Translations under genes and position numbers: made by a program | Shown here: in pieces, positions 8,912-22,164 of the stretch | Layout: every line of letters begins with the position of its first letter | Numbering within the stretch: position 1 is the stretch's first letter | DNA from: Vagococcus fluvialis | GTDB taxonomy: Bacteria > Bacillota > Bacilli > Lactobacillales > Vagococcaceae | Assembly (NCBI RefSeq): GCF_003337315.1 | Contig: NZ_QPJV01000001.1 | Span: forward strand, 248,001 to 312,000 | Reading direction: 5' to 3' | DNA: 64,000 nucleotides | The notes under the pieces: model-generated | What the model saw: the letters and a program-made list of their open reading frames with translations, nothing else | What the model was told of the DNA's origin: nothing | Database searches by the model: none

Positions 8912-10012
8912 TTACTCTTCAGTTTCTTCTACTTCTTCAATTTCTTCTGCTTCAGTGACAGGCGCTTCAACTTTTAAAGCTTCCCATTCTGATTCAGGTT
9001 TAATATCAATTTTAAATCCAGTTAATTTAGCAGCTAAACGAGCATTTTGTCCTCGTTTACCAATTGCTAATGATAATTGGAAGTCTGGTACAACAACTGT
9101 ACAAGCTCTTTGAGTTTCATCAAATACAACATCAACAACTTGAGCTGGATTTAATGCGTTTGAGATAAAGATTGCTGGGTCTTCGTTCCATTCAACGATA
9201 TCCATATTCTCACCCTTAAGCTCATTAACGATCGCTTGAACACGTTGTCCTTTTGGTCCAACACAAGTTCCAACTGGGTCGATATCTGGGTTATCTGATT
9301 TAACAGCAACCTTCGCACGGTCTCCTGCTTCACGAGCGATGCTTACGATTTCAACTTCTCCATCATAAACTTCTGGAATTTCTTGCTCAAATAGACGTTT
9401 TAATAAATCTGGATGACTACGACTTACATATACTTGAGGACCTTTTGATGTATTTTCTACTTTATGAATGTAAACTTTGATTCTATCAAATGGTTGATAG
9501 ATTTCGTTTGGAATTTGATCATGTTTAGATAAAACTGCTTCGATTTTACCTAAGTTAACGTAGATGTAACGACTATCTTGTCTTTCTACGATTCCTTGCA
9601 TGATTTCATTTTCGTATTCACTAAATTCATTATAAATAATTGAACGTTCTGCTTCTCTCACACGTTGTAAGATAACTTGTTTTGCTGTTTGAGCTGCAAT
9701 ACGTCCGAAATCTTTAGGAGTTACTTCAAAACGAATCGTATCTCCAATTTCGTATGCTGGGTTAATTTTAGTCGCTTCTTCTAAACTAACTTCAAGTTGT
9801 GAGTCCATTACTTCTTCAGTTACTTCTTTCACTGAAAAAATATGTACATCACCTTTCTTTTCGTCGAATTCAACTTCAACGTTTTGTGCTTGTCCATAGT
9901 GACGTTTATAAGCAGAAATCATCGCAGCTTCAAGAGCTTCGATAACAATTGCTTTGGAAATTCCTTTTTCGGTTTCTAAAGCGTCTAATGCGCCTAACAT
10001 TTCCTTGTTCAT
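8912..10012 (-). CDS. nusA: Transcription termination/antitermination factor NusA
   Basis: 366 residues, the short Gram-positive form without the C-terminal AR repeats. It has the N-terminal polymerase-binding domain (1-130), an S1 domain (about 135-200, with [16 protein letters not shown]) and two KH domains ([14 protein letters not shown] and [18 protein letters not shown]). It ends in a Glu-rich acidic tail. NusA promotes pausing and intrinsic termination. A terminator-like hairpin in the leader of this operon could be its own target. Confidence 0.97.
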   Translation of the reverse strand: MNKEMLGALDALETEKGISKAIVIEALEAAMISAYKRHYGQAQNVEVEFDEKKGDVHIFSVKEVTEEVMDSQLEVSLEEATKINPAYEIGDTIRFEVTPKDFGRIAAQTAKQVILQRVREAERSIIYNEFSEYENEIMQGIVERQDSRYIYVNLGKIEAVLSKHDQIPNEIYQPFDRIKVYIHKVENTSKGPQVYVSRSHPDLLKRLFEQEIPEVYDGEVEIVSIAREAGDRAKVAVKSDNPDIDPVGTCVGPKGQRVQAIVNELKGENMDIVEWNEDPAIFISNALNPAQVVDVVFDETQRACTVVVPDFQLSLAIGKRGQNARLAAKLTGFKIDIKPESEWEALKVEAPVTEAEEIEEVEETEE

Positions 10013-10034
10013 GATTCTTTCTTGACCTCCATTA

Positions 10035-10508
10035 TTAGAATTGGATAGCTAATCTCGCTTTAGCTATATTTTTACGTTCAAATGTCATTATTTTTTCTTG
10101 TGTTTTTATTTTCACACGGAGAGTTAACTCGTCTTTATCGAAGCTTTCTAAGAAGCCTTGGAACTGTTTTTCACCTTCAACAGTTTGATAAAAGGAAACA
10201 TTAATGTAGTTACCTAAAGCTTGTTCATAGTCTTCTTCTTTCTTTAAAGGACGCTCTGCTCCTGGAGAGGAAACTTCAAGGAAATATGCTTGTGGGATTG
10301 GATCTGGATCAATCGTATCAAGTTTTTCACCTAGTTTTTCACTTACAAGAGCACACTCATTGATATCAATGCCCCCTGTTTTATCAATAAACACTCTCAG
10401 AAACCAATTTTTACCTTCTTTTACATACTCAATATCTACTAATTCAAATGTTAATTCATCTAAAATGGGAGTTACTAAGTCTGTCACTATTTCAACAACG
10501 CTTGCCAA
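10035..10508 (-). CDS. rimP: Ribosome maturation factor RimP
   Basis: 157 residues. RimP assists 30S assembly. The signatures are [20 protein letters not shown] and the [20 protein letters not shown] stretch, followed by [14 protein letters not shown]. It is the first gene of the operon rimP-nusA-rnpM-rplGA-infB-rbfA. An AAAGGAGGCGAC site lies upstream of the ATG. Its leader holds a hairpin with a T run. Confidence 0.95.
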   Translation of the reverse strand: MASVVEIVTDLVTPILDELTFELVDIEYVKEGKNWFLRVFIDKTGGIDINECALVSEKLGEKLDTIDPDPIPQAYFLEVSSPGAERPLKKEEDYEQALGNYINVSFYQTVEGEKQFQGFLESFDKDELTLRVKIKTQEKIMTFERKNIAKARLAIQF

Positions 10509-10546
10509 TTAATAGTCGCCTCCTTTAAAGTTTTATGCTATTCATC

Positions 10547-10575
10547 AAAAAGAGTGAGCGTCTGCACGCTCACTC
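10547..10575 (-). terminator. Terminator-like hairpin in the rimP-nusA leader
   Basis: Perfect 10-bp stem GAGTGAGCGT (10552-10561) with ACGCTCACTC (10566-10575) and a four-base loop. On the minus strand TTTTTGATG follows. It lies 39 bases upstream of the rimP start and downstream of the candidate promoter, so it is placed as a leader attenuator rather than an end-of-gene terminator. Confidence 0.7.
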
Positions 10576-10597
10576 CTCACAAATATCTTACAAAGAC

Positions 10598-10626
10598 ATT
10601 CTATCACGTTTTTTATTAAAAAACAA
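10598..10626 (-). promoter_or_regulatory. Candidate rimP operon promoter
   Basis: Minus-strand TAGAAT (10603-10598) preceded by TGA (extended -10). A weak TTGTTT -35 (10626-10621) lies 17 bases upstream. Transcription would start near 10591, before the leader hairpin. Confidence 0.55.
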
Positions 10627-10729
10627 ATGACAGGCCAAGAGTGATTAAAGTTTTATTAAGACTGTTATTTTTTAACATTCCTTAATCTTTTTTTGATAAA
10701 GTAATTTTTAAGTTCAAAGAGGTGAAATA

Positions 10730-11554
10730 ATGAAAATTTTTAAAACTATTACTGTTGCTAGTCTACTTCTTGGTTCTGCTCTTTTTCTTGAGGGTTACCG
10801 TGAAAATAGACAGCTAGATAAATCTTATTATGAAATCAACTCATTAAATGCGACAAAACAAAAAGAAGATATTAAAATTGCTCATATCTCAGACACACAA
10901 TTTCCAAGATTACGTGTCGAGAAAAATAAAATCTTAAATGCTTTAACTAATGAAAAACCTGATTTAATTTTCTTTACAGGTGATACGATTGACCGAACGG
11001 AAGATATTACTAAATCAGAATTCCCTTTATTTTTGAAAAAATTAACTGAAATTGCACCGACGTATGTGGTTTCTGGAAATCATGAAACCTCCCATCCAGA
11101 CTACAAAAAGTGGTTAGCTATTGTTAAACAAAGTAACGCTACTTATTTAGAAAATGAAGCTCTTGAAGTCAAAGTCAATAATCAAATGGTTAATATTATC
11201 GGCTTAAAGGAGAGCTCAACATCCATTTCAACTAGTGAGAAAGATAAGTTAAATCCCAAATTAGAAACTTTTGTTCTCGCTCACCATCCTGAAAAAATAG
11301 ATGAATACAGTAAAGAATTAGCACCTTTTAATTTCACTGTATTTAGTGGACATGCTCATGGTGGTCAAATCGTCTTACCTTTAGTTGGGGGTGTATTGTC
11401 ACCTAATCAAGGATTTCTTCCTGAATATACAGATGGGGTTTATCAGTATGAGAAAAACCAATTAATTGTTAGCCGTGGTTTAGCAAATAGTTCTTTCCCA
11501 AGTCGAATTAACAACTATCCGCATTTAATTTTTGCTACTTTTTCAACTAAATAA
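10730..11554 (+). CDS. Membrane-anchored metallophosphoesterase (YkuE/YaeI type)
   Basis: 274 residues with one N-terminal hydrophobic helix (about 4-20) that anchors an outside domain. Calcineurin-like motifs are present: SDTQ at 54-57, GD at 84-85, GNHE at 116-119, AHH at 184-186 and GHAHGGQ at 207-213. The first motif is normally Asp-x-His; here residue 57 is Gln. Relatives are cell-surface phosphodiesterases of unclear substrate. AGAGGTGA precedes the ATG. It stands alone and convergent to polC, sharing a terminator. Confidence 0.87.
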   Translation: MKIFKTITVASLLLGSALFLEGYRENRQLDKSYYEINSLNATKQKEDIKIAHISDTQFPRLRVEKNKILNALTNEKPDLIFFTGDTIDRTEDITKSEFPLFLKKLTEIAPTYVVSGNHETSHPDYKKWLAIVKQSNATYLENEALEVKVNNQMVNIIGLKESSTSISTSEKDKLNPKLETFVLAHHPEKIDEYSKELAPFNFTVFSGHAHGGQIVLPLVGGVLSPNQGFLPEYTDGVYQYEKNQLIVSRGLANSSFPSRINNYPHLIFATFSTK

Positions 11555-11597
11555 AAATAAGGGAGTGCGACTTAATGTTGTCGCACTCCCTTATTTT
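11554..11597. terminator. Bidirectional terminator (phosphoesterase / polC)
   Basis: An 18-bp perfect stem joins 11554-11571 to 11580-11597 with an eight-base loop. The arms run A-rich to T-rich, so both strands carry a U-tract. It includes bases of both stop codons. Confidence 0.93.
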
Positions 11598-14500
11598 ATA
11601 ACATATCAAATAATGATAATTGGTTTTCATCTGGTAAATCTTTTAACACACCATTTTCAGTCATGTACTCAATGATGGTCTTAGATACTTTACCACGATT
11701 AGCCAAATCTTCTTTTGATAAAAACTTACTTTCATTACGAGCGATTACAATTTGTTTAGCTACGTTGGCACCTAAACTTGGGACTGAACGAAACGGAGCA
11801 ATTAAAGTATCTCCATCAATAATAAAGTTTTCAGCATCTGATTTATATAAATCAATCATTCCAAATTTAAAACCACGTTCTAACATCTCATTAGCCAACT
11901 CAAGAACAGTTAGTAAGTTTTTTTCTTTTGTTGAAGCATCCATTCCTTTATCCATAATTTCTTTCATCGCAGCTTTAGTTGCTTCCTTACCTTGGGACAT
12001 AGCGGCAATATCAAAATCGTCCGCACGAACACTAAAGTAAGCTGCGTAATAAATAATAGGGAAATGAACTTTAAAATACGCTACTCGTAGAGCCATTAAT
12101 ACATAAGCTGCGGCATGGGCTTTCGGGAACATGTATTTGATTTTTAAACAAGAGTCAATATACCACTCCGGTACATTATTATCTCGCATCTCTTTTTGCC
12201 AATCATCTGGAATTCCTTTACCTTTACGTACACTCTCCATAATTTTAAAAGCGATTCCGTCTTCAAGACCAGCATGCATCAAGTAAACCATGATATCATC
12301 ACGACAACCAATTACTTTAGCTAAGGTTGCTTCACCGCGTTTAATTAACTCATCCGCATTTCCTAACCAAACGTCAGTCCCGTGAGATAATCCAGAAATT
12401 TGAAGTAACTCTGAGAAGGTTGTTGGATGAGTCTGCTCAAGCATCCCACGTACAAATTTTGTACCAAATTCTGGAATACCCAGAGTACCAGTTTTAGAAA
12501 AAATTTGATCTGGTTCAACCCCCAAAACTTGAGGGCCTGCAAAAATTTTCATCACTTCAGGATCATCTGTAGGAATTGTTTTTGGATCAATACCAGATAA
12601 ATCTTGAAGCATCCTAATAACAGTCGGATCATCATGTCCTAGAATATCAAGTTTCAAGACATTATCATGGATCGAATGGAAATCAAAATGGGTTGTTCGC
12701 CATTCTGCTGTTTGATCATCTGCTGGATACTGAATTGGCGTAAAATCATAAACATCCATATAATCTGGAATAACAATAATCCCTCCCGGATGCTGACCAG
12801 TTGTTCGTTTCACCCCAGTAGAGCCTTTAGCTAAGCGATCAATTTCTGCTGCTCTAAAGTTATAATTATTATCTCTTTCATAACCTTTAACAAAACCATA
12901 AGCTGTTTTATCAGCCACAGTACCTATTGTTCCTGCTTTATAAACATAGTCTTCTCCAAATAATACTTTTGTGTAGTTATGGGCAGTGGATTGATACACA
13001 CCAGAGAAGTTTAAATCGATATCGGGAACTTTATCCCCGTGGAAACCTAGGAACGTTTCAAAGGGAATATCGTGGCCGTCTTTAAACAAGCGAGCACCAC
13101 AAGTTGGACATTCCTTCTCAGGTAAATCAAAACCAGAACCATACGAACCATCTTCAAAGAATTCTGAGTATTTACACTCTGGACATCTATAATGAGGAGG
13201 TAAAGGATTAACCTCTGTAATCCCAGTCATTGTTGCAACAAAACTAGAACCAACGGAACCACGAGAACCTACTAAATAACCATCTTGAAGACTTTTATGT
13301 ACTAACTTCTGAGAAATTAAGTAAATAACTGAGAAACCATTTCCGTTAATACTTTTTAATTCTTTCTCAATACGTTTAACGACAATTTCCGGTAACTCCT
13401 CACCGTATAGCCTATGAGCTTCTGAGTAACTTAAGTTAGTAATCTCATCTTCAGAACCTTCAATTTTTGGTGTATATAAATCTTTTTTCACCGGCACTAC
13501 TTCTTCACACATCTCAGCAATTAAATGAGTGTTATCAACAACCACTTTTTGAGCTACTTCTTTACCTAAAAAGGCAAATTCTTCTAGCATCTCATTTGTT
13601 GTTCTAAATTTAACATCTGGTAGTGGATGTCTGTTTAAAGGATTAGCTCCACCCATTGAATTAATTAATATTTTTCGGTAAATACTTTCCTCTTCGTTGA
13701 TATAGTGAACATTACCTGTTGCCACAACTGGCTTATTCAAATCTTCTCCAATTTGGACTAAGTTTTGAATAATATCTTCCATGTCTTCATTGTTTTTTAC
13801 TAATTCTGCAGATATTAAAGGTGCATAAACAGGTTTTGGCATGATTTCAATGTAATCATAAAACTTAGCTCGTTTTTTAGCTTCGTCTACCCCTTTTTGC
13901 ATCATTGCTTCAAAAATTTCACCACTGCTACAAGCAGAACCAATCAGTAAACCTTCTCGTAACTCATTTAACTTAGAGCGCGGAATTCGTGGTACTCGGT
14001 AGTAATAATTCACATTAGACATTGAAATCAATTTAAATAAGTTTTTTAACCCATCTTGAGTTTTAGCTAAAATAGTAACATGGAAAGGTCTTGCTCGTTT
14101 ATAAGCATCTCCTTCACCAATATGTTGATTAAACTCATCATGATATTCAACACCAAAATCTTCTTTAGCTTTTTTTACAAATATCCAGCACAGGTGTCCT
14201 GTTGCCTCAGAGTCATAAACCGCTCTATGGTGTTGTTCTAAATTAATATTATATTTTTTAGATAAGGTATTTAAACGATGGGATTTCATCTCTGGATGAA
14301 GTAAACGTGATAACTCTAACGTATCAATAACTGGGTTAGGAGCTTCTGGCATATCATATTTTTCATAACTTGTATTTAAGAATCCCATATCAAAACTAGC
14401 ATTATGGGCTACCAAAATATCTTCGCCACAAAACTCTCTAAACATTGTTAAAACTTCTTTTTCAGATTTAGAACCTCTTACCATTTCATCTGTAATACCT

Positions 14501-15930
14501 GTTAAGTTAATGGTTGTTTGAGATAAAGGATGACCAGGGTCAATAAATTGTTCAAAGGTATCAATCACATTTCCTTTATGCATTCTAACAGCTGCAAGTT
14601 CGATGATTGTATCATAAACAGCAGACAGACCAGTTGTCTCAACGTCAAATACAATGTAAGTGGCATCTGTTAATAAGACATGTTTAGGTTGATAGGCAAT
14701 TGGTACCCCGTCATCAACTACGTTAGCTTCTAAACCAAATAATACTTTCACACCGTTTTTTTGACCTGCGTGATAAGCATCTGGGAAAGCTTGAGCTCCA
14801 GCATGATCTGTTATAGCAATAGCTGGCATTCCCCATTTGGCAGCTTGAGTAACTAAAGCTGTGGCACTACTTACAGCATCCATAGTACTCATATTAGTAT
14901 GAGCGTGAAGTTCAACACGTTTTTGATCTTCTGGGGCTGTATCTTTTCTTTCAGCATGTTTCACTTCGATTAAATCTTGACAATTCATAACTAAATCACG
15001 CATGAAAGTATCTTCTTGAATACTTCCTCTAACCTTTAGCCAAGACCCTTCTTTAATTGCTTCAAAAACAGCTACATCTTTATCATTATTTGAGAATTTT
15101 TTGACTGAGAAAGAAGATGTATAGTCTGTCATTTTAATAATTAAAATTTTTCGACCTGATCTTAAATCCCTTACTTCTTTTGAAAAGACATAACCTTCAA
15201 TGGTAACACGTCTTTCTTCTTCTGTAATATGGCCCATTGAAGTAATGACTTCATCAGCTGGAATGGAGCGACCAAGTTGAATTGGACCAGACAAAGGTGC
15301 GACTTCAGCCTTTTGTTTTTGTTGTTGCTCATTTTTTTCAATAGCTTGAGCAGCTTGTTTCATCATTTGTTCCGTTTGCTCTCTTTGTCTTTCATCAAAA
15401 GCTTTTTTAATTTCTGCTGCCTTTTGTTCATCCATTCTTGGTTGAAATTTAAATTTTGGGAAACCAAACTTTTGATAGCTATCTACAATAATTGGTGCGT
15501 ATTGCTGACTTATATAGTCAATCATTCCTTCATTTTCAACTAAGAGAACTACTTGTTGGTCATCTATAAAAGGCATTTGATTAGAAAGTCGTTGTTTAAC
15601 AACTGGTGTCCCACAGCTTTCATCTTTTAAAACCTCTAACCAATAATCTTGAAGAATTTGATTATCAAATTTAGGATTGTTACTTTGAATGGTTAACTTA
15701 ATATTTGCGATTGACTGGAAGGCAACTGTCAAGCAGTTATAGAATTCTTTGTAGAGTGTAAAGGGTAATATATCTGAAAATAGGATATGGAACTCCCATA
15801 ATTTACTTTTTTTATGTACTGTAACTTCTTTAATTTCTCCTGATTCAAGGATCTGAGTATTCTCAGCTGTTTTTTCTAAACCAATTTGATTCAGTAATTG
15901 AGAAAATAATTCTTTTGAATTCATTGCCAT
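11596..15930 (-). CDS. polC: DNA polymerase III alpha subunit, Gram-positive PolC
   Basis: 1444 residues, the usual PolC size. PolC is the main replicative polymerase. Order: N-terminal domain with a charged linker (about 165-210), OB fold (about 235-325), a PHP domain split by the exonuclease ([11 protein letters not shown] near 341-351), a DEDDh proofreading exonuclease (FDVETTG at 428-434), then a zinc-finger segment with two Cys-x-x-Cys pairs (CPEC, CPTC) and the polymerase palm with PDIDLNFSG. The chosen ATG has a GAGG site nine bases upstream; a second ATG two codons later is less well placed. It follows proS, from which it is separated by a terminator. Confidence 0.98.
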   Translation of the reverse strand: MAMNSKELFSQLLNQIGLEKTAENTQILESGEIKEVTVHKKSKLWEFHILFSDILPFTLYKEFYNCLTVAFQSIANIKLTIQSNNPKFDNQILQDYWLEVLKDESCGTPVVKQRLSNQMPFIDDQQVVLLVENEGMIDYISQQYAPIIVDSYQKFGFPKFKFQPRMDEQKAAEIKKAFDERQREQTEQMMKQAAQAIEKNEQQQKQKAEVAPLSGPIQLGRSIPADEVITSMGHITEEERRVTIEGYVFSKEVRDLRSGRKILIIKMTDYTSSFSVKKFSNNDKDVAVFEAIKEGSWLKVRGSIQEDTFMRDLVMNCQDLIEVKHAERKDTAPEDQKRVELHAHTNMSTMDAVSSATALVTQAAKWGMPAIAITDHAGAQAFPDAYHAGQKNGVKVLFGLEANVVDDGVPIAYQPKHVLLTDATYIVFDVETTGLSAVYDTIIELAAVRMHKGNVIDTFEQFIDPGHPLSQTTINLTGITDEMVRGSKSEKEVLTMFREFCGEDILVAHNASFDMGFLNTSYEKYDMPEAPNPVIDTLELSRLLHPEMKSHRLNTLSKKYNINLEQHHRAVYDSEATGHLCWIFVKKAKEDFGVEYHDEFNQHIGEGDAYKRARPFHVTILAKTQDGLKNLFKLISMSNVNYYYRVPRIPRSKLNELREGLLIGSACSSGEIFEAMMQKGVDEAKKRAKFYDYIEIMPKPVYAPLISAELVKNNEDMEDIIQNLVQIGEDLNKPVVATGNVHYINEEESIYRKILINSMGGANPLNRHPLPDVKFRTTNEMLEEFAFLGKEVAQKVVVDNTHLIAEMCEEVVPVKKDLYTPKIEGSEDEITNLSYSEAHRLYGEELPEIVVKRIEKELKSINGNGFSVIYLISQKLVHKSLQDGYLVGSRGSVGSSFVATMTGITEVNPLPPHYRCPECKYSEFFEDGSYGSGFDLPEKECPTCGARLFKDGHDIPFETFLGFHGDKVPDIDLNFSGVYQSTAHNYTKVLFGEDYVYKAGTIGTVADKTAYGFVKGYERDNNYNFRAAEIDRLAKGSTGVKRTTGQHPGGIIVIPDYMDVYDFTPIQYPADDQTAEWRTTHFDFHSIHDNVLKLDILGHDDPTVIRMLQDLSGIDPKTIPTDDPEVMKIFAGPQVLGVEPDQIFSKTGTLGIPEFGTKFVRGMLEQTHPTTFSELLQISGLSHGTDVWLGNADELIKRGEATLAKVIGCRDDIMVYLMHAGLEDGIAFKIMESVRKGKGIPDDWQKEMRDNNVPEWYIDSCLKIKYMFPKAHAAAYVLMALRVAYFKVHFPIIYYAAYFSVRADDFDIAAMSQGKEATKAAMKEIMDKGMDASTKEKNLLTVLELANEMLERGFKFGMIDLYKSDAENFIIDGDTLIAPFRSVPSLGANVAKQIVIARNESKFLSKEDLANRGKVSKTIIEYMTENGVLKDLPDENQLSLFDML

Positions 15931-15963
15931 TCATTCTCGCCTCACTTTCCCATCTATTCTACA

Positions 15964-16013
15964 TGAAAAAAGACCTTAGCAAAAGTCTAATTATTTGCCA
16001 AAGATCCTTTTTC
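15964..16013 (-). terminator. Terminator after proS
   Basis: Imperfect hairpin: minus-strand GATCTTTGGCAAA pairs with TTTGCTAAGGTC and a T6 run follows. A TAGAAT -10-like box for polC lies just beyond it. Confidence 0.7.
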
Positions 16014-16015
16014 AT

Positions 16016-17716
<1,701 letters not shown>

Positions 17717-17747
17717 TTAAACAAACCCCTTTTTCTTTCATTATCAA

Positions 17748-19031
17748 TTAACGAATAAAGAACCTTTGAATATCATTCCAAGTCACTGCAATCATTAATA
17801 ATAATAGGATACCAACACCTATCATTGTGATCATTACTTCTTTTTCTTGACTTAGAGGTTTTCCACGGACACCTTCAAAAATATTTAAAGCTAATTTTCC
17901 TCCGTCTAACCCTGGAATAGGTATTAAGTTCATAATTCCTAAGTTGACAGATAACATAGCAGTGAACGATAAAATAGCAATAAAGCCACTATTAGAAACT
18001 GCTTCTGAGGCTTTAAAAATCATGACTGGTCCACCTAATTTATTTAAGCTAAAATCTGTCACTAAATTACCTAGAGCTTTAAAAATCATTAATGAATTAG
18101 CGAAAGTTTCCGTAATACCGTATTTAATCTTCTCAAAGAATGATAACTCAGTAAGGACGGTGCCACTTTGGATACCGATAATACCTTGTTTAGTACCCTC
18201 TGCACTTTCAACAGGTGTTACATCAACATTCCTTGTCTTCTTGTTACTATCTTCTACAACTAAAGTTACTTTTTTACCAACATTTGGTGTGATAACTTCT
18301 GATAGCTCGTTAAATGTTTCAATTTTTTTACCATTTGCTTCAATAATTTTTTCGCCAGCCTTAATACCAGCTTTTTGAGCGACTCCATCTTGGACTACTC
18401 CACCAATGGTACTTGAATTATCAGGTTTATAGCTTCCACCTAGCATAAAAGCAACGATTGTGAATAATATAAATGACAAAATAAAGTTATTCATTGGACC
18501 TGCAAAGTTAGTCATCATTCTACGGCCTAAAGAGGCTGATTGGAACTGAACATCTCTTGGTGCAATCTGTGTTTCAAGACCATCCTCTTCAATAATTGTC
18601 GCATCATGAGCAACAGTGAATCGTTTTTCTAATGAATCATCACCATTTTCAAACCCCGTAATATACAAGTCATCTACTAAATCATGTTTAATTACTTCAA
18701 CAGGAATACTGTTAGGTAATTGAACTTTTTTATTCGGGTTAATCTTAACGACAACCCCATTTTCATCTAACACTAAAGAAACAGGCATCCCCGGTGCAAG
18801 TTCTACTTCTTCCTCCCCTTCACCAGCCATTCGAACATACCCTCCAATTGGCAACATTCGAATTGTATAAGTTGTTTCATTTTTACGATGATGAAAAAGT
18901 TTTGGACCCATACCTATGGCAAATTCCCTAACTAAAATACCACCACGTTTTGCGAAGATAAAATGTCCAAATTCATGAACTAGGACAATAATCCCGAAAA
19001 CAAAAATAAATGTGACTATAGTACTTATCAT
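17748..19031 (-). CDS. rseP: Site-2 intramembrane metalloprotease RseP (Eep-like)
   Basis: 427 residues. The zinc motif HEFGH is at residues 19-23 in the first membrane helix, and the second metal motif NLIPIPGLDGGKL is near 380. One PDZ domain (about 200-285) sits between membrane segments on the outer face. The family cleaves membrane-embedded anti-sigma factors and signal-peptide remnants. In enterococci the same gene, Eep, releases sex-pheromone peptides from lipoprotein signal peptides. That function is inferred from synteny with cdsA and proS. Confidence 0.95.
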   Translation of the reverse strand: MISTIVTFIFVFGIIVLVHEFGHFIFAKRGGILVREFAIGMGPKLFHHRKNETTYTIRMLPIGGYVRMAGEGEEEVELAPGMPVSLVLDENGVVVKINPNKKVQLPNSIPVEVIKHDLVDDLYITGFENGDDSLEKRFTVAHDATIIEEDGLETQIAPRDVQFQSASLGRRMMTNFAGPMNNFILSFILFTIVAFMLGGSYKPDNSSTIGGVVQDGVAQKAGIKAGEKIIEANGKKIETFNELSEVITPNVGKKVTLVVEDSNKKTRNVDVTPVESAEGTKQGIIGIQSGTVLTELSFFEKIKYGITETFANSLMIFKALGNLVTDFSLNKLGGPVMIFKASEAVSNSGFIAILSFTAMLSVNLGIMNLIPIPGLDGGKLALNIFEGVRGKPLSQEKEVMITMIGVGILLLLMIAVTWNDIQRFFIR

Positions 19032-19061
19032 ATAGTTAAAATCCTTTCTATGGGAATTTTA

Positions 19062-19850
19062 TTAAAAAACGCCTACTAAATGCATTAATGGAAATACAAA
19101 TAATAAACTATCAAAGCGGTCTAAGATACCACCATGACCAGGTAATATATTCCCTGAGTCTTTAACACCGTAATGGCGTTTGTATGCTGATTGTACCAAA
19201 TCTCCCATTTGACCGACAACTGAAAAGATAGCTGTTAATGGTAACATAACTAGCAAACTGTAGTTCATCGGCCATACTAGTAAGTAAATAGCCGCTACAA
19301 TAACAGCACAGATAATACCACCGATTGCTCCTTCAATTGTTTTATTAGGAGAAATATGAGGTGCTAACTTATTTTTACCAAATTTCATTCCGCAAAAATA
19401 AGCTCCAATATCTGTCGACCAAACAACTAATAAGGCAAACATTAAAACAGGTACACCAGATTCTCTTGCTAATGTAAAGTTTTGGAAACCAAAACCGACA
19501 TATAAACTAACTAAAACTGGAAACGCCACATCATCAAATGTATAACTGTTTTTTGAAAAAACAGGAACCATTAAAATAAACATCACAATTAAATAAAATA
19601 AAGTGAAATTAGTTACTGATTCAGGTAAGAAATTAAACCACTGAGCTTTTGGTAAAACTAGTAGAACAGCTGCTAGTATACTTAGAATTCCTTCTAGGCT
19701 TTTAATTTCAAGACCTTTCATATTAAATAATTCATAAACGCCAACACCAGCCATAGCTGCAGCTAAAACTTGTAATGGCATGCCTCCAATTGCGACTAAT
19801 GGAATAAAAAAGATTAGCGCAACAACAGCAGTAATAATTCGTTGTTTCAT
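19062..19850 (-). CDS. cdsA: Phosphatidate cytidylyltransferase CdsA
   Basis: 262 residues with about seven membrane helices. CdsA makes CDP-diacylglycerol, the precursor of phosphatidylglycerol and cardiolipin. The family signature is visible in the C-terminal part as [18 protein letters not shown], followed by ILPGHGGILDRFDS. It is 14 bases after uppS and 30 bases before rseP, the conserved Firmicute order. Confidence 0.96.
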   Translation of the reverse strand: MKQRIITAVVALIFFIPLVAIGGMPLQVLAAAMAGVGVYELFNMKGLEIKSLEGILSILAAVLLVLPKAQWFNFLPESVTNFTLFYLIVMFILMVPVFSKNSYTFDDVAFPVLVSLYVGFGFQNFTLARESGVPVLMFALLVVWSTDIGAYFCGMKFGKNKLAPHISPNKTIEGAIGGIICAVIVAAIYLLVWPMNYSLLVMLPLTAIFSVVGQMGDLVQSAYKRHYGVKDSGNILPGHGGILDRFDSLLFVFPLMHLVGVF

Positions 19851-19864
19851 TTGATTCTACTCCT

Positions 19865-20644
19865 TTATTTTTTCGCCTTCACATCGCCAAAACGACGATT
19901 TCTACTTTGGAATGAGCCAATTGCTTCTTCTAAATTATCAGTTGTAAAATCTGGCCAGAATTTATCAGTAAAAAATAGCTCACTATAGGCTATTTGCCAT
20001 AGTAAGAAATTACTAATTCGCTCTTCACCACTTGTTCTAATAAGTAAATCAGGATCTCTTAACTCTTTACCAAGAACTCCTGTCATTAACTTCTCAGAAA
20101 ACATTTCTTCTGTCACTTCGCCTGTTAGTTCACCATCTTTAGCTGATTCTACTAAACTATTAACAGCCGTTAGCATTTCTGCTCGACTTCCATAATTCAA
20201 AGCGAAATTTAAAATCATTCCTGTGTTATTCTTTGTTTGTTCAATTGCATTTTCCACTGCTTTTTTTGTGTGAGCTGGTAAACTTTCTTTATACCCCATC
20301 ACTTGAACTTGAACATTTTCCGCGATTAACTCTGGAACAAACACATCAAAAAAGTCGACAGGAAGTTTCATTAAGAAATCCACTTCTTCTGTTGGACGTT
20401 TCCAATTTTCTGTTGAAAAAGCATAAAGTGTTAAGACTTTAACGCCTAATTTGCTAGCGTGTTTTGTAATTAACTTAACATTATTCATACCTTCCTTATG
20501 TCCAGCAATACGTGGTAGGAATCTTTTTTGAGCCCATCTACCATTACCATCCATTATAATGGCAATATGCTTGGGTATGTTTTTATCAGCATCAAAAACC
20601 TCTAATGCTTTTTCATTGTTATTATTTTTTAAAAAGTTGAACAT
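19865..20644 (-). CDS. uppS: Undecaprenyl diphosphate synthase
   Basis: 259 residues, cis-prenyltransferase that makes the C55 lipid carrier for peptidoglycan. The N-terminal signature [15 protein letters not shown] holds catalytic Asp32. The C-terminal signature begins [15 protein letters not shown]. It is the first gene of uppS-cdsA-rseP-proS. A minus-strand TACAAT (20695-20690) about 45 bases upstream is a candidate -10, but no good -35 is visible. uppP, which recycles the same carrier, is also in this window. Confidence 0.96.
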   Translation of the reverse strand: MFNFLKNNNNEKALEVFDADKNIPKHIAIIMDGNGRWAQKRFLPRIAGHKEGMNNVKLITKHASKLGVKVLTLYAFSTENWKRPTEEVDFLMKLPVDFFDVFVPELIAENVQVQVMGYKESLPAHTKKAVENAIEQTKNNTGMILNFALNYGSRAEMLTAVNSLVESAKDGELTGEVTEEMFSEKLMTGVLGKELRDPDLLIRTSGEERISNFLLWQIAYSELFFTDKFWPDFTTDNLEEAIGSFQSRNRRFGDVKAKK

Positions 20645-20760
20645 TATAAAGCCCCCTAAAAGACTAAAATTACTTAAACTACCTTTTCTATTGTAGCAAA
20701 TGCTTTTAAAAAAGCCTATATAAAAAGATAAATATCCTGTTATTTAAGAAAAACATAATC

Positions 20761-20807
20761 AAAATAAAAAGTCGTGGAAATCTAAAAATAGCAATTCCAC
20801 GACTTTT
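20761..20807 (-). terminator. Terminator after frr
   Basis: A 13-bp perfect stem AAAAGTCGTGGAA (20767-20779) with TTCCACGACTTTT (20795-20807); on the minus strand CTTTTTATTTT follows. Confidence 0.9.
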
Positions 20808-20811
20808 AGTA

Positions 20812-21369
20812 TTAAACTTCTAGTAATTCTTCTTCTTTACTTGATACAATCGCATCAATATTTTTTGTACTAGCATCAGTAATATCTTGAACATCTTTTT
20901 CTAATGTATGTAACTCATCTTCAGAGATGTCTTTAGATTTTTCTAATTTTTTTAATTCATCAATCGCATCACGACGAATGTTACGAACAGCAACTTTAGC
21001 ATTTTCGCCATATTTACTTACTTCTTTCGCTAATTCTTTACGACGTTCTTCTGTTAATTGAGGAATCACAAGACGGATAATTGATCCATCATTTGTTGGG
21101 CTGATACCAATATCACTTGCTAAAATTGCTTTTTCAATATTTTCTAAAGCACTTTTATCAAATGGTGTAATCATTAAAACACGAGCTTCTGGAATAGAGA
21201 TTCCAGCGATTTGGTTTAATGGTGTTGGTACGCCGTAGTATTCTACTTGAATACGGTCTAAAAGACTTGCGTTAGCACGTCCTGCTCTAATTTGTCCTAA
21301 CTCACGAGTTAAGCTTTCTTCTGACTTAGTCATTTTTTCTTTAGCTTCATTTAATACGATGTTTTGCAT
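20812..21369 (-). CDS. frr: Ribosome recycling factor
   Basis: 185 residues, exactly the family size. RRF splits post-termination ribosomes with EF-G. The signature segments [19 protein letters not shown] (about 23-41) and [19 protein letters not shown] (near 118-136) are present. It starts one base after the pyrH stop codon, so the two are cotranscribed. Confidence 0.97.
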   Translation of the reverse strand: MQNIVLNEAKEKMTKSEESLTRELGQIRAGRANASLLDRIQVEYYGVPTPLNQIAGISIPEARVLMITPFDKSALENIEKAILASDIGISPTNDGSIIRLVIPQLTEERRKELAKEVSKYGENAKVAVRNIRRDAIDELKKLEKSKDISEDELHTLEKDVQDITDASTKNIDAIVSSKEEELLEV

Positions 21370-21370
21370 A

Positions 21371-22093
21371 TTATTTCCCCCTTACCGTTGTTCCGATTTG
21401 TTCACCTAAACAAACGCGTTTGATATTTCCTGGTTCATTGATATTAAACACAACTAATGGAATATCATTATCCATACTTAAACTACTTGCTGTAGAATCC
21501 ATTACTGATAAACCTTTTGAAATAACATCTAAATGTGTTAATTCTTCAAATTTAGTTGCTGTAGCATCTAATTTTGGATCCGCAGAATAAACCCCATCAA
21601 CATTATTTTTAGCCATCAAGATAACGTCAGCGTTAATTTCAACTGCTCTTAAAGCTGCAGTTGTATCTGTTGTAAAATATGGATTACCAGTTCCACCAGC
21701 AAAAATAACGACACGACCTTTTTCTAAATGTCTAACAGCACGACGTCTAATATAAGGTTCTGCTATTTGACGCATTTCAATTGAAGTTTGAACACGAGTT
21801 GGTACACCGTGATTTTCAAGTGTATCTTGTAGAGCTAAACCATTCATAACAGTTGCAAGCATTCCCATGTAGTCAGCTTGTGCTCTTTCCATGCCCATTT
21901 CAGCACCAATGTTTCCACGCCAAATATTACCGCCACCCACTACGATAGCAACTTCTACACCTAAACTATGAACTTCTTTAATTTCTTTAATCAATTCATT
22001 TACGATTGGTGGGTTTATACCAAAGCCTTTCTCTCCCGCTAGTGCTTCTCCACTAACTTTAAGTAATACTCTGCGATATTTTGGTTCTGTCAT
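21371..22093 (-). CDS. pyrH: UMP kinase PyrH
   Basis: 240 residues of the amino-acid-kinase fold. PyrH phosphorylates UMP to UDP. The N-terminus [13 protein letters not shown] and the GGGNIWRG loop (about 53-60) bind nucleotide, and [20 protein letters not shown] is the bacterial signature. Two genes, pyrH-frr, form a unit behind the tsf terminator. A TGATAAAAT extended -10-like box about 40 bases upstream is a candidate promoter. Confidence 0.97.
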   Translation of the reverse strand: MTEPKYRRVLLKVSGEALAGEKGFGINPPIVNELIKEIKEVHSLGVEVAIVVGGGNIWRGNIGAEMGMERAQADYMGMLATVMNGLALQDTLENHGVPTRVQTSIEMRQIAEPYIRRRAVRHLEKGRVVIFAGGTGNPYFTTDTTAALRAVEINADVILMAKNNVDGVYSADPKLDATATKFEELTHLDVISKGLSVMDSTASSLSMDNDIPLVVFNINEPGNIKRVCLGEQIGTTVRGK

Positions 22094-22164
22094 TATTATT
22101 CCCTCCGTTTAGTATCCATAACTAATTTTATCATATTTAACTGATAAATTTATCATTTTTCCCT

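Noticed and set aside
15277-15543. 88-codon plus-strand frame
   Set aside because: Antisense to polC; rich in Leu/Phe from the complement of the charged linker, with no ribosome site.
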